Positions 33,476 through 44,463 of a stretch of DNA of 64,000 nt are shown piece by piece. Location of the stretch: contig OY829542.1 of NCBI GenBank assembly GCA_963691705.1, positions 27,452,579-27,516,578 of the forward strand, given 5' to 3'. The notes below the pieces were generated by a model that worked only from the letters and a program-made list of their open reading frames with translations, had not been told where the DNA came from and ran no database searches. The position numbers and the translations under genes are program-made. This DNA comes from Viola odorata (taxonomy: Eukaryota; Streptophyta; Magnoliopsida; Malpighiales; Violaceae). Every line of letters starts with the position of its first letter. Position 1 is the stretch's first letter.

Positions 33476-34357
33476 TGATATGGTGTTGCTTCCGATTTGG
33501 AGGAAGAAACCGAATGTTGACGGATGAAGGATCTAGTCTTATATGTTAGGTTGATAACACGGTTGAAGGAGTGAATTGATGAAGGTACGACGATGGAAAA
33601 TGGAGTAATAAGCAGCGGATTTAATGGAGGAAGATCGAAGAGATGTTGAATGGATAACTTGTATTAAACTTGATAATTAGAGTAAACCCTCTTTACAATT
33701 CGGTAAGGCAACCTTACTATGTCAATTAACAAGGATCTCTACCCTAGATTGACCCTCTCACTAAAAAGAATGAACAACCCAAGATTTAGGAAAGAGAGAA
33801 GATAACTTAGCTCTAAGAACCCTAATTGCTAATTTAACTATTTGGCCTATGATGAAGATATCATTCAAATCAAAGACAAAAGCTAAAAAGAGTCTATCTA
33901 TCCTATTTATAGCTAGACTATTTACATAGGGGAATATCCTAAATTACCCTTGGACAAAGGGCCTTGGAAGCTCTTGGATTCCTCACTTGAATAGCTGGAG
34001 AAGCCTTGAGGACGGAGCTGGCGGTATGCCGCTAGCCTCGCTGCCAAAATAAATAATCATGCCGAAGCTAACGGTATACCACCTGGGGCTTGGCGGTATG
34101 CCGCCAGAAGCTGATTCTTGGGCTTTGACGAAGTGGCCTCATGGCTTGCTAGGGTTAGAGGCGGGGTTTCCTTGTGGCTTGCGTGGCCAACCTATGTGGT
34201 CTGTGCAGGTCCAAAAGTGAGTGCGTTGGCGTGCACGCAAGTCAGCCATTGATCCTTCACCTCCAAGTTGCTCTCCTTGGCTCGAATGGTCTTCAAGAGA
34301 ATGGCTATCGGCCCCTTGCTCTATGTGTAGTATCCATGAGCTCCTGTGCTCGTATCA
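33476..34357 (-). repeat. 5' LTR of the 28431-34357 element
   Basis: 882 bp. Minus-strand start TGATACGAGCACAGGAGC (complement ending at 34357), end ...ATATCA at 33476. TATA-like 'ctataaatag' on the minus strand near 33903. Contains GCGGTATGCCGC palindromes at 34021-34032 and 34093-34104 and a variant at about 34071. Confidence 0.78.
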
Positions 34358-34921
34358 CATAGGAAAATGGATTGAAATTTTTATTCCCATGCCAAGTATG
34401 TATCCAGATTATCTGTCCCTTCAAAAGGCAGAATCTTCATTTTTATGCTTCCTAGGTTTGCGTCAATGCGATCCTCAAACCTAGGTCACCCCTCATTATA
34501 TCGGTCTCTGCCCTCATCGAATTAGCATGTCCCCTCATAGGCCTCTTTTTCATCCTCATCGTATTCGGCCCAACGTCCATGAGGTGCGCGGTGGTTCACG
34601 TCTAGGGCTCCCCTCAGGTGCCCTTGGTCTTTACGGCTGCCTTGGTGGGGCAACCTCTCCAACCTCGTGTTCTCCTCCTGCCCCTTCATGCTGCAATGGC
34701 CCACTGTCCTCCTCACGATGCTACTCACCTTGTACATACGAGCTAGAGGTACCATTAGTGCATTGGTTGTAATGCCACAATGGTATCTCTTAGCGTGGTC
34801 TCTCGGATTTGTCCCTCATGTGGGCTTCAGTGAATCTCCTCCAATGCTCCATGTCCTCAAATATCATATTAAGGTTATTAAGGAGTGTGGTCATCTCTTG
34901 CTTCTCCACATCTTTCGATAA
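34358..34921 (-). pseudogene. gag N-terminus of a further second-family element
   Basis: Minus strand: a helical segment (EDVEKQEMTTLLNNLN-like, from about 34921) then EHWRRFTEAHMRDKSE, and, after shifts, MVPLARMYKVSSIVRRT and on to HGRWAEYDEDEKEAYEG near 34522. Gly/Arg-rich and broken. It ends at the LTR boundary at 34357, so the neighbouring element probably inserted into it or recombined with it. Confidence 0.5.
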
Positions 34922-35812
34922 TTTATCCGATATAGCTAGTTTCTAAAAACCACAACACTAAAACAAAATCGTAAAATAGTCCTAATAATCTAGCACTCCC
35001 TCACGTGTTTACTGTCGTATATAACTCTCTAATGCTCTCACAAGTTACTTACTTTGCCTCGGCAATATCTCCCCAATTGCGTGTAATCGAACCACTAATG
35101 ACTCGAGAATTTTTAAAGAAAGCTTCTAACAAGACACATAAGGAAAACTAGCTTCGAAAAGAATTTTGATGATCAACAAAATATTTAATCGCAATGAACA
35201 ATCAATTAATATATGTGTTGGGGGAGTAGAAGAGATATATGTATAAGGAATCAAGAAAAGTCTCAAAGACTCGATAGAAAACTAGAAATAAGTAACAAAC
35301 CGTGAACGGTGTGCGATGTGTGCGTTTTAGGAGTGTCGATCGTTCCTCCCGAGCCAACTTTTGATTATGCAGTCCAAATTGAATGATTATTTTTGCAATG
35401 GATATCTAACACCTTCAAGTATTTTATATTTTCTTTCCTTTTGTATTTCAAATACTTATGTTTCAATTTTTTGATTTTTTTAATTTTTTTTGAATTGCTC
35501 TTTGAGAGAACTTTAAACAACAATTAAAATAACAAGGACACTTTGTATTTTATGACTCTTTTGTGGACATAAACAAAAAATAAATAAATGACACAACAAC
35601 TCGTACAATGATTTATTTGACGGGGGATACACAAGGTAAAAATTCGATTAGGATTTTTGACAACTAACAAGCAACTAACACACAAGATGCAAGGAGATTG
35701 ATTTTAGATCGGAAGAAAAAGAATCAATCTCAACAATGATAAACAAAATAAAAACAGTAAAGATAGATTGGATATAGACCAAACCTTGAATGCCTTGTAC
35801 TCCGCTACTACA
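34922..35812 (-). other. Leader and primer site of that element
   Basis: Noncoding. 'actccctcacgtgtttac' near 34990 matches 'gctccctcacgtgtttcg' near 32547. Primer-like TGTAGTAGCGGAG is the complement of about 35800-35812. Confidence 0.6.
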
Positions 35813-36957
35813 TGATACGATCCTAGTTTCTTAGGATGCGTTTGAATGACGATCTAGTTTGAAGGTTTAGAATTCTTGCGGAATAATGGATAGATAGGCT
35901 CACAAGTGCAAACCTAGACCTGATGACAACCTGTGTCAACCAACCTAATCGATTTCAAGTGAGGTTCTCAATCGATATTAGACCTATGTTCAACCTGTGA
36001 ACATCAACCTAAGGGAAACGATTGATAGGATAGCAACTTCGGGTTTTACTTGCAACTAGACCTAGCTTGCTAGACTAAGGAATAGAATAAGGTTCGAGTC
36101 CATGAACAAAAAGGAGAATCCACTCCACAAGATAAAGTCTCAATTTAATCTCTCAAAATAATCTTGATTTTATTCATGTGCCAATCGGCTCCTTAAATAA
36201 ACGCATAGCGCAAAGTACAAGTTTAACTAAAAGACTAAGTTCTAAACCGAGTAGAAATAGAAGTTCTACTAATGAAATAACTCTAATAATAAATAAATAA
36301 ATAATAATAGTAAAGTTCCAGAAGCTCCTCATGAGCTTTGCTCGTTGGCTCATTCATGGCCCATTCATGGTCCAGTCGCATTGACTATGGGCTCGGTCAA
36401 TGCGCACTCAAATATGCTCTTAGGCCATCTTAAGTTTGACTTGTGCATTTGGGCTGAAACTTGGCCCAAAGCTTCCCAAGATGTCCAAATACATGTATCT
36501 AGGTCGATCTCTTGATGTAGCCTTGCTTGAACTCGACCGACTCCAATAGAAGTGCCTGGTACGCTTGGGCGCACCCTTGGTGTCCGCGAGAATGTCGTTT
36601 CAAGCCATCTTGTGATATTTCTATGCGATTGATCCCAAACTTGGTCAGTACTCTCCTAAGACCTAATAGGTCTTGTATTTACTTTGGAATCATGATCTGA
36701 ACTTGTCTTCCATGGTTTGGCTCGATGTGACATTATTGGTGCATATGCGGGCACTAGGGTTAGCGATGTTGTGCGATCGGCGTGCACTTGGCTCTAGGGT
36801 TTGTGCTGAGTGCGCGCATGGCTCTGTTTTAGTGCATGAGGTTCATGCTAACCTAACTTGCCTCTCTATAGCATCCTTGGCACGATCCTTTGGCCCGATG
36901 GGTGCCAGTAGTACGTTCCGGGTGCGTGTGACATGCGATGAGGCTAGGATCTCATCA
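35813..36957 (-). repeat. 5' LTR of that element (about 1.1 kb)
   Basis: Minus-strand end ...GATCGTATCA at 35813, next to the primer site. The proposed start TGATGAGATCC (complement at 36957) is less certain. No internal gene; small ORFs are noise. Confidence 0.5.
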
Positions 36958-36996
36958 TCTTGAACCTTGATCATGTTACTAAAGTTAGGTTGACAT

Positions 36997-37770
36997 AAGA
37001 AAGGAGTGGGGGAGTGATTTTGGCTTTGGAAAGCGAAAAGAGTGGGATTGAGGGTGATGTGTTGAAAAGTGAAAAGAATGAGGAGATCACAAGGGCTAAT
37101 GAGTTTGACAAGAGTAAGGAATGTGAATTACTAGAGCCAAAGCCATTGTCCTTAAAGGGAAGGAGAAACATAGTGGCGTAAAATGTTGATGGGTAAAAGA
37201 AGAATGTGTTCTACACAAGGAGTTACATGGGAGATAAGGAAGCCTCTATAATCATTGATGGTAGTAGTAGTGAGAATTTGGTGAGCGTCATGCTTGTAGC
37301 AAGGATGAATCTTACTACTACTCCATATCCAACTCCTTATACCTTGTCTTGGATCCATGATGGTGGTCAAGTGCGAGTGAAGAGACAAGTCGTGGTCTCT
37401 TTCTCCATAGGTGACTATAAAGATGAAGTGTTATGTGATGTGGTTCAAATCCATTCTTGTCATATCTTATTGGGGTGTCCATGACAATATGATAGAAGGG
37501 CGATCTATGACGGCTACAAGAATGAGTATAAGTTCTAAAATGACAAACACAAGTTTAGGATCCCACCATTGTCGCATTCTCAAGTCATGGAAGATCAAGC
37601 CAAGCTTGACAAGGCTTATGCCGAATTCAAGTCAAAGAAGACTTGTTTGAATGAGGGTAAATGTGCAAGTACTTTAGGCAAGGAGAGTGATGATTCTTTG
37701 AGTGAAAAAAATGTGGAGGTTTTGAGTAAAAAAAAAGGAGGACTCTTTGGGAGAAAACATCAAGCATGAA
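36997..37770 (+). pseudogene. Ty3/gypsy protease and linker remnant, plus strand
   Basis: Plus strand: FYTRSYMGDKEASIIIDGSSSENLVSVMLVARMNL, then VKRQVVVSFSIGDYKDEVLCDVVQIHSCHILLGCP (37206-37484). This matches the protease at 30586-31104 by position but keeps Asp-Gly (IIDGSSS). After a stop it continues QYDRRAIYDGYKNEYKF and PLSHSQVMEDQAKLDKAYAEF, then a Lys/Glu/Ser-rich linker. RT and the rest are missing; repeats follow. Confidence 0.78.
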
Positions 37771-37861
37771 AGAAGTGAGCATGCTAGAGAGTGTGAGGGA
37801 GAAAATAGTGAGATTTCTTTATTATCTAACCATGACTCTTCCACCACTTCTAGATTGCTCC

Positions 37862-40760
37862 TTGTGAGAGGTGTAGGTATGGAAGAGAAGATCCTTCGTT
37901 CTTCACCTAGATTGCTCCTTGTGAGAGGTGTAGGCTAGATCTAAGTTATTGGCTTTTATCTTTGTATCTCTATTCTTGTATTTCAAGTATTTCTTATCAT
38001 TTGTCAACATCAACCTCACAAAGAGGGCTAGATCTATCTTGCCTTGAATCTTCAGTTTCATTCCTCCAAATCGGAACTAAGCTCGTATTAGTATACGCTA
38101 GAAATTAGCGGTATATCAAAGGATGTGAAGACACAGTGTTCATGGTTGGGTTCATTGGAAATGAGTCAGACCATGAAGTCTGGGCAGTTTTGGGTCAATG
38201 ATTAATTCACTTGAAGGGCGAACAAGACTTTTCACTCAAGGCTGGCCACTTACCCATCCTTTGAAGACAATGTAATAATTATTAGGGTTATTGTAGTATA
38301 AATAGGTTGTTTTTCTTGCTTTTATTTCCTTAGCTTAGTTTTTGATATTTGAGTTTATCTCTCTTATTTCTAAGCTCTCCATTAGAACCTTGGCTCATCT
38401 AGGTTGGAGCATCCCTAGTATGACAGCCAATTAAAGCTAAGAATTGCTTGTATCCCTTCTTGATCAAACTCTAGATTGATTACTAGTTTTTCCTAGTGAT
38501 ATGTGTAGATTTGGAAGAGAAGATCCTTGGTTCTTCACCTAGATAGATCCTTGTGAGAGGTGTAGGCTACATCTATGTTATTGGCTTTTATCTTTGTATC
38601 TCTATTCTTGTATTTCAAGTATTTCTTATCATTTTTCAACATCAACCTCACAAAGAGGGCTAGATCCGTCTTGCCTTGAATCTTCAGTTTTATTCCTCCA
38701 AATCGGAACCAAACTCGTATTAGTATACGCTAGAAATCAGCGGTATATCAAAGGAAGTGAAGACATAGTGTTCATGGTTGGGTTCATTGAAAATGAGTCA
38801 GACCATGAAGTCTGGGAAGTTTTGGGTCAATGATTAATTCACTTGAAGGGAAAACAAGATCATAAGGTGTATATTATTCATATTTTTATCTCTTTTTCTA
38901 GTCCACTTTTGATCTTCATGCGTAATGATTTGTGTCTATTTCCTTCCTTTTTACAGATTTGGACTTGAAGAAGGAAAATCACAAAAGTGCACACTTTCAG
39001 CCAGATTTTGACGAGTATCGAATGTCGAGGCCTTGCAGCTGTTAGCTCACAGAAGCTGAGAAGTCTGACACAGAAAAGAAAACTCCCGGAAGAGGAAATC
39101 CGACATATCCGGTCTTTTATTCCCGCGATATTCCAGCTCAGCAGAAGATATATTTTAGGAAACCTACTTCTATTAGACTTAGGATTCTATTTTCTATTTA
39201 TTATATATACTTTAGGTAATTAGGGTTTTAAGAACTTCTTCCCTCTTGAATTTTATCACTCCGTACTTCCGCCTCCGGCGCCTTTCCTGCTTTGTAATAA
39301 TCCCAGAGCTTTATCTCCAGCCGGTACTAAGTAAAAATTTACAATATTTTCTTACTTTCTCTTTTATGACATTCTTCTTTAATTATTTTATTTATTTAAT
39401 TTTTGATGAGTAGCTAAATCTTTTTTTCTTAGTAAAGGTCATCGAAGGTTACATAGGTCAACTGTGAGGTCAAATCGAGTTTAATAAATTCCTATGTCTA
39501 TATTTGCTTATTTATCAATTGCTTGTCAATTTATCTATGAACGGTTAGAGGTCCGGTCAACCAACAATTGAACCTAGATAATTACCGCCATCTTTGTAGT
39601 AATAACTAACGTGAGGCTACATGGTAGAGTAGGCAACTAGATCAGAGTCATCAGGTCGCTGGTCCAATATGACTAGGGTAAATACCAATTAGGGTAGTGC
39701 CTCGAACGTACTGAGTGTCTCGCCCTAGGTGTGTCTTTCCTCCTCTTCATGGGCATCTGAGTATTGTCTCCATAAACGTACCTTGGAAGATGGTGGATTG
39801 TCAAGGTTACCCCATAAACGTACCGTGGGGTAACTTCTCTTACGAAGGAAAGTAGAGAACCTAAACGTACTTGGACCCTATAACACATCTATAAACTAGG
39901 AACATAATACCGTTGCACTAATGTCCAACTAACCGTAGTGCAACCGGAGATAGATCTTTACTAGGAATCTTTCCCTCATCCATCTCATACTTTTATTTAT
40001 TCTGTTTTATTCTATTTATTTAGTAGTTAATGAAACACTCTCTCAACCCCCCCCCCCCCCTTTTTGGTTACTTGTTCGGTTTAATATTCCCTATCATACG
40101 CTGAAGTAAGAGTCTACCCTTAGTCGCTAGTTCGACCCTGTTACCACTATACGCAATTTATATTGTGCATTAGGCGATAGGTTTATTATTATTTTTTACG
40201 ACTTCAACAACTGATCACAAGACTTTTCACTCAAGGTCGGCCACTTACCCATCCTTTGAAGACAATGTAATAATTATTAGGGTTATTGTAGTATGAATAG
40301 CTTGTTTCTCTTGCTTTTATTTCCTTAGCTTAGTTTTTGATATTTGAGTTTATCTCTCTAATTTCTAAACTCTTGATTAGAACCTTGGCTCATCTAGGTT
40401 GGAGCATCCCTAGTATGGCAACCAATTAAAACTAGGAATTGCTTGTATCCCTTCTTGATCAAACTCTATACTGATTACTAGTTTTGCCTAGTGATAGGTG
40501 TAGATTTGGAAGAGAAGATCCTTGGTTCTTCACCTAGATTGCTCCTTGTGAGAGGTGTAGGCTAGATCTAAGTTATTCGCTTTTATCTTTGTATTTTCGT
40601 TCTTGTATTTCAAGTATTTCTTATCATTTGTCAACATCAACATGACAAAGAGGGCTAGATCTGGCTTGCCTTGAATCTATGATTTTATTCCTCCAAATCG
40701 GAACCAAGCTCGTATCAGCATACCGCCAGGAATTAGCGGTATACCGCTACCTGCAGAGGT
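37862..40760 (+). repeat. About 640-bp tandem direct repeats (2.5 units), interrupted
   Basis: The phrase 'gaagagaagatcctt' and its downstream 200 bp occur near 37879, 38515 and 40510. The promoter-like block 'taataattattagggttat' with a TATA-like 'gtataaatagg' occurs near 38270 and 40267. Corrected for the insertion at 38860-40216 the period is about 640 bp, so this is an LTR-like sequence repeated head to tail. A local duplication of 'tgctccttgtgagaggtgta' lies at 37855 and 37912. Confidence 0.72.
38860..40216 (+). mobile_element. Solo-LTR-like insertion, about 1.36 kb
   Basis: Flanked by a 6-bp direct repeat acaaga (38854-38859 and 40217-40222), and its removal restores the 640-bp repeat. 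No ORF. It ends '...acgacttcaacaactgatc', like the LTR end at about 270-290. Contains conserved 'cataaacgtacc' phrases (39770, 39813), a 14-16 bp C run near 40048 and an A/T-rich 3' end. The start (tcataagg) is not a canonical TG, so exact edges are uncertain. No internal region or second LTR, hence 'solo'. Confidence 0.6.
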
Positions 40761-41452
40761 AGTTAGTGAGCATTTATGATGGATTTCAAACAGGCATTTA
40801 AGCCCCAAAATTTGGAAAAACGGCTAGATTTGAATCCCTAGCTATTTAAACACTTCTCCTATTATTTATGAAGGCTTGAGAAAGCTAAAAATATATTTGC
40901 AAACACAAACTCTCATTTATAAACATCAAAGCTTGAGTTCTTTAAATTGGGTTTTCTTCATCTCTTGCATCTTTTAAAGTGAGTTTTTCTTGTGCTTTCT
41001 TCTTGAGGCTAATTGAGTATTAATTGGTGTTGTGTTATTGAGTCATTGATAGATTTATTTATGCGCCAATTGAATCTTTGTTGCTTCTATTTATAATTAT
41101 TGTGAAGCCTTGAAAGTGTGCTTAACACTTTGGGTTATTAGGTTAGAGTTCTTGCCTAGCAAAAGAACTTAGGTTTTATATGCTTGCCTTGAAATAGGAT
41201 TGTATTGGTTGTGGTTGAGCCAAGGAAAACCATAAATTGTAAGGTTTGAGGGTTGCTCCAAGAAAATCCCTTATTGTAGATAAAGTGTTTGCTAAAAATC
41301 CTAAAGTAGAATCCTTTAGATAGGAACTACCTCTTGGGTTGTAAGAGGGAACCACTATAAACATTGTATTAGCTTTTCTTCCTTTCACTTGTGCGATTAT
41401 TTTTGAAGCCTATTCACCCCCTCTAAGTCTATTGGTGTCTCAATAACAAGTA
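40761..41452 (+). repeat. Probable LTR 3' part (possibly Copia type), no gene
   Basis: Has a TATA-like 'ctatttaaacac' (about 40844), U5-like T-rich sequence, and 'ttcaccccctctaagtc' near 41416, as is common at the ends of plant Copia LTRs. It is followed by 'agtatcat', a weak match to the usual tggtatcag primer site. No internal coding region follows. Confidence 0.35.
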
Positions 41453-42679
41453 TCATTTATCTACAAACCTATTGATTCGATCATTGTCTGAAACCATTTT
41501 ATTAAACAAAATTTTGACTTTTCGATCAATAGTCAACACAATAGTTTAACTTTTACAAACATAATATTATATGCTCACACTTGAAAATAATATTGTGAAA
41601 TGAGGATATCGACTAGAATTGAAATTATCAGGTAAAATCATAAATATAATTTGTAAGAGTTTATATACTATAAGAATTTTAATTAACAATACTTATATGA
41701 GGAAATGCCAAAGGTATAGTTAAAATCACTATAGTTTTGGGTTTAGGACAATTTTTTTTATCACGTTCCTCTCTTTTTTTTAATATAATTTTTTTTATTT
41801 AATGATAAATTTAATTCTTGTTTGTAAAACATACCATTCAAATCCCTTATTGATTAATTTAATTCTATATCTGTAAAAAGTTTGCAATCAAACCTTAAAT
41901 GATTAGCTTATTTATTGATTAATTTAGTTCATGTTCATTAAGTTTTACAAGAACACCCCTAATTAGTTAATTTGGTTCCGGTATTTACAAATGATTAATT
42001 TAGTCTCATTTTTGTAAAATGTTTTCTGTAAAATTATAATTTCTCTATTGATTTAAATATGAAAAATTATAATTATATTTCCTTATTTATAATTAATATA
42101 ATTTAACAAAACCAACACAATCAACATATATTATACATATTAAAAATAATTATATATATATTAACTAGTTTTTAAATAATTTGATTAACAATAAAAATAT
42201 ATATTTTTATAAAATTAACTTCAATTTCACATCTCTAACTTTTAATTTCAATCAATGGAAAAAAAATACACACTTGTTTCCAAATATTCAAACTAAAATT
42301 AATTACGGTAATAAAAACTTAGTGTGTTCAAAAGCTTCCACTTCTGCTTCAATAATTTAAAATTTTACTATATAAATCTTATAGTTTTTTAATAATCACT
42401 ATAATTTTGACTTTTTTACTGATTAAAAAATTAAAAAATTAGTAAAAGATTAGAAAAGAAATTAAAAGCCAATATTTTAGTAAAAAAAAAAAGTAATTTT
42501 GGCAGCGCCAAAGAACAAAAGCAAGTTAAAAAGTAATTTTGGGGAGACTAATAAGAAACCTGTGTTTTTAGTTTTTTTACTGGACTTATCGTGGTTACAT
42601 GATGTCATATGACTCGTATGATCGTATATCATCAAATCATACAGTGTGTACTATTAGTAGGACTATGAGATAATTCTCA
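41453..42679. other. AT-rich intergenic DNA upstream of the WD40 gene
   Basis: No gene seen. Very A/T-rich, with many short ATTTAATT-type direct and inverted phrases and T-runs. The last 100 bp before the transcribed region would contain the gene's core promoter; no clear TATA box was found. Confidence 0.5.
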
Positions 42680-42834
42680 TACTAAACGGAGCACTGCAAA
42701 GAGAAGAGGCTGATCGTCACCGTCCCCACCACCGCAGCTTCCGCCGGTTGATTTGGCAGGAATGAACCGCTGGAGTTGAATCTTCTGAAGCCTTAGATCA
42801 AAACCATCTACTTCGTCGGCTTTATCAATTACAG
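42680..42834 (+). other. 5'-UTR exon of the WD40 gene
   Basis: Purine/C-rich stretch with 'ccaccaccgc' and no ATG in the coding frame. It ends attacag|gtcagg at 42834, giving a 1608-bp leader intron (42835-44442). The start is a guess because transcript evidence is not available. Confidence 0.5.
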
Positions 42835-44463
42835 GTCAGGAATTAGGTTTAATCATACTCATATTCTGGATGTATAGGTATATAGCAGTCGGAGTTAATT
42901 TCCTGTTGGTTTTCATCACTCATGCATACAATTTGATCCAAGAGAAAACATGAATTGTTGTAGATTAGGAAAGCTTTTCGGCTCAGCATAATTAATTCCA
43001 TTTGCTTCATTTTTTTTGGGTATAAAGCTCCACGTTCTCCTCTTTCATGGATGGGTTTCTTTTAAATTTTCTGTCTTTTTATTGTTAATTTTTTTTCTGG
43101 ATGAAATTGCTGCTGCGGTTAGTTAGGGTGGTAAAAGGAAAAAAAGAAAAAGAAAATAAAATAAGAAACAATCAAAACGAGAATTCTACAGGAATTTGTA
43201 ATTTAGGCTCAATTTATAGTCTGAAATAGTCTGTTTGGTTCATGAGTTTGATTCTATGCTAGTTGTAATTCTGTAGCTATTTGCATTTTACTTTAGAGAA
43301 AAATAGAGTGGGTTCCATTAATGATGCATGAACTTCACTAATCAAACAGAAAAGGGAAAAAAGGAGGAATTTTCTTTAATGGCGAGAGGACTAAATTTAA
43401 TATGGAGGACTAGAGAAACATGAATCAAAGCATATGCCTGTTAATTCCCATTGTCTTTAAATAATCTGCAAATATCCCTCAAATTTGGATGTATCCACAA
43501 GATACATCTTCTATATATTTATTTATTCAGTCTGTTACTAAGGAATCATATTAGAGTGCAACGATCAATGTGTTACTCTCCTGCTTTCTTTCTTGTTTTA
43601 TTCTTTTTAACGCTCTTTATTTCTCTGCTTTCCTTGATTAACTCTCCTATTTCCACCATCATTTTCTTCTATTTATGATTTCTGAAATCACTTTGTTCTT
43701 TTTGCTGTCTGAAACCTGTTGTCTCCTTCTTCAAGAACTCTTTGAATAGCATCTTTGTTCCCCCTATTTTGTTGAGGCCATAAATGAAACAGAAGGCTTA
43801 CCTATACTGGTCCGTTATTTAAGTTCAGATTGTCTGTCTTTCCAGTCAATGGGTTTTTAGTTTTGACGATGAGTGTGCCAATTTTTATTTGGTTTCATGC
43901 AGTTCTTCCATAGACATCAGGTTTCTTTATCCTTTTCAATTAGTAAGTCATTTTACTTTTTCATTTAATTAGTAAGTCATTTTACCCTTTCATATTGGAG
44001 ATTGCTTTCCTTCTTAATCTGTTAGGCCAACTGAGGAATTTGTAAGGAAAGAATCTTGAATATCTTCAAGTTTGTATTCATTTTGTGGTCAGAGTCCATT
44101 TGAGTACAGTTCTCCGTGTAACAGAAGGAAGGTCTAAGTGTTTGTGGTTTAAGTTTCTAGATTCTTCACATCAGTTATTCTCCACGGGTCCTTTTATGCA
44201 TCCAACTTTTTGTCCTTTTGCTTTGAGTGTCGACATACTAATCAAATACTAATTTCTAAGGATTGAAACTCTTAAAAAACTCTAAAATGTTTATGCTATA
44301 GCTCTCCTTAATCCTTGAATGCCCTTAAAGCTTTCATTTAATAACTGTTGCTATGGCTCTCCTTAAATAGAATGACATAAATGCATGCCTGTCTTGAAGG
44401 CAATGTGCTTCATTGTAAACAATTCTTTTGTCTCTTGCTCAGAGATAAATTTTATGCACAAGC

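Larger units (their letters stand above)
28431..34357 (-). mobile_element. Second-family Ty3/gypsy element, minus, 3' end missing
   Basis: Reads leftward: 5' LTR 33476-34357, primer site, leader, gag, protease, RT, RNase H and integrase zinc region. It stops at 28431 inside integrase with no 3' LTR. RT and integrase text (YFDDI; HIKYMKGKENIIADALSRRY; MGHFRVEKIL) is of ordinary plant Ty3/gypsy type, probably a chromovirus lineage, but the chromodomain region is missing so the lineage is open. All reading frames carry stops or shifts. Confidence 0.8.

Noticed and set aside
28431..34357. Assigning the element to a named chromovirus lineage
   Set aside because: Integrase C-terminus and chromodomain are missing, so lineage-defining sequence is not available.
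37862..38860. CRISPR-like or satellite array
   Set aside because: Units are about 640 bp with promoter-like content and only 2.5 copies; it is an LTR-derived tandem, not a short-repeat array.
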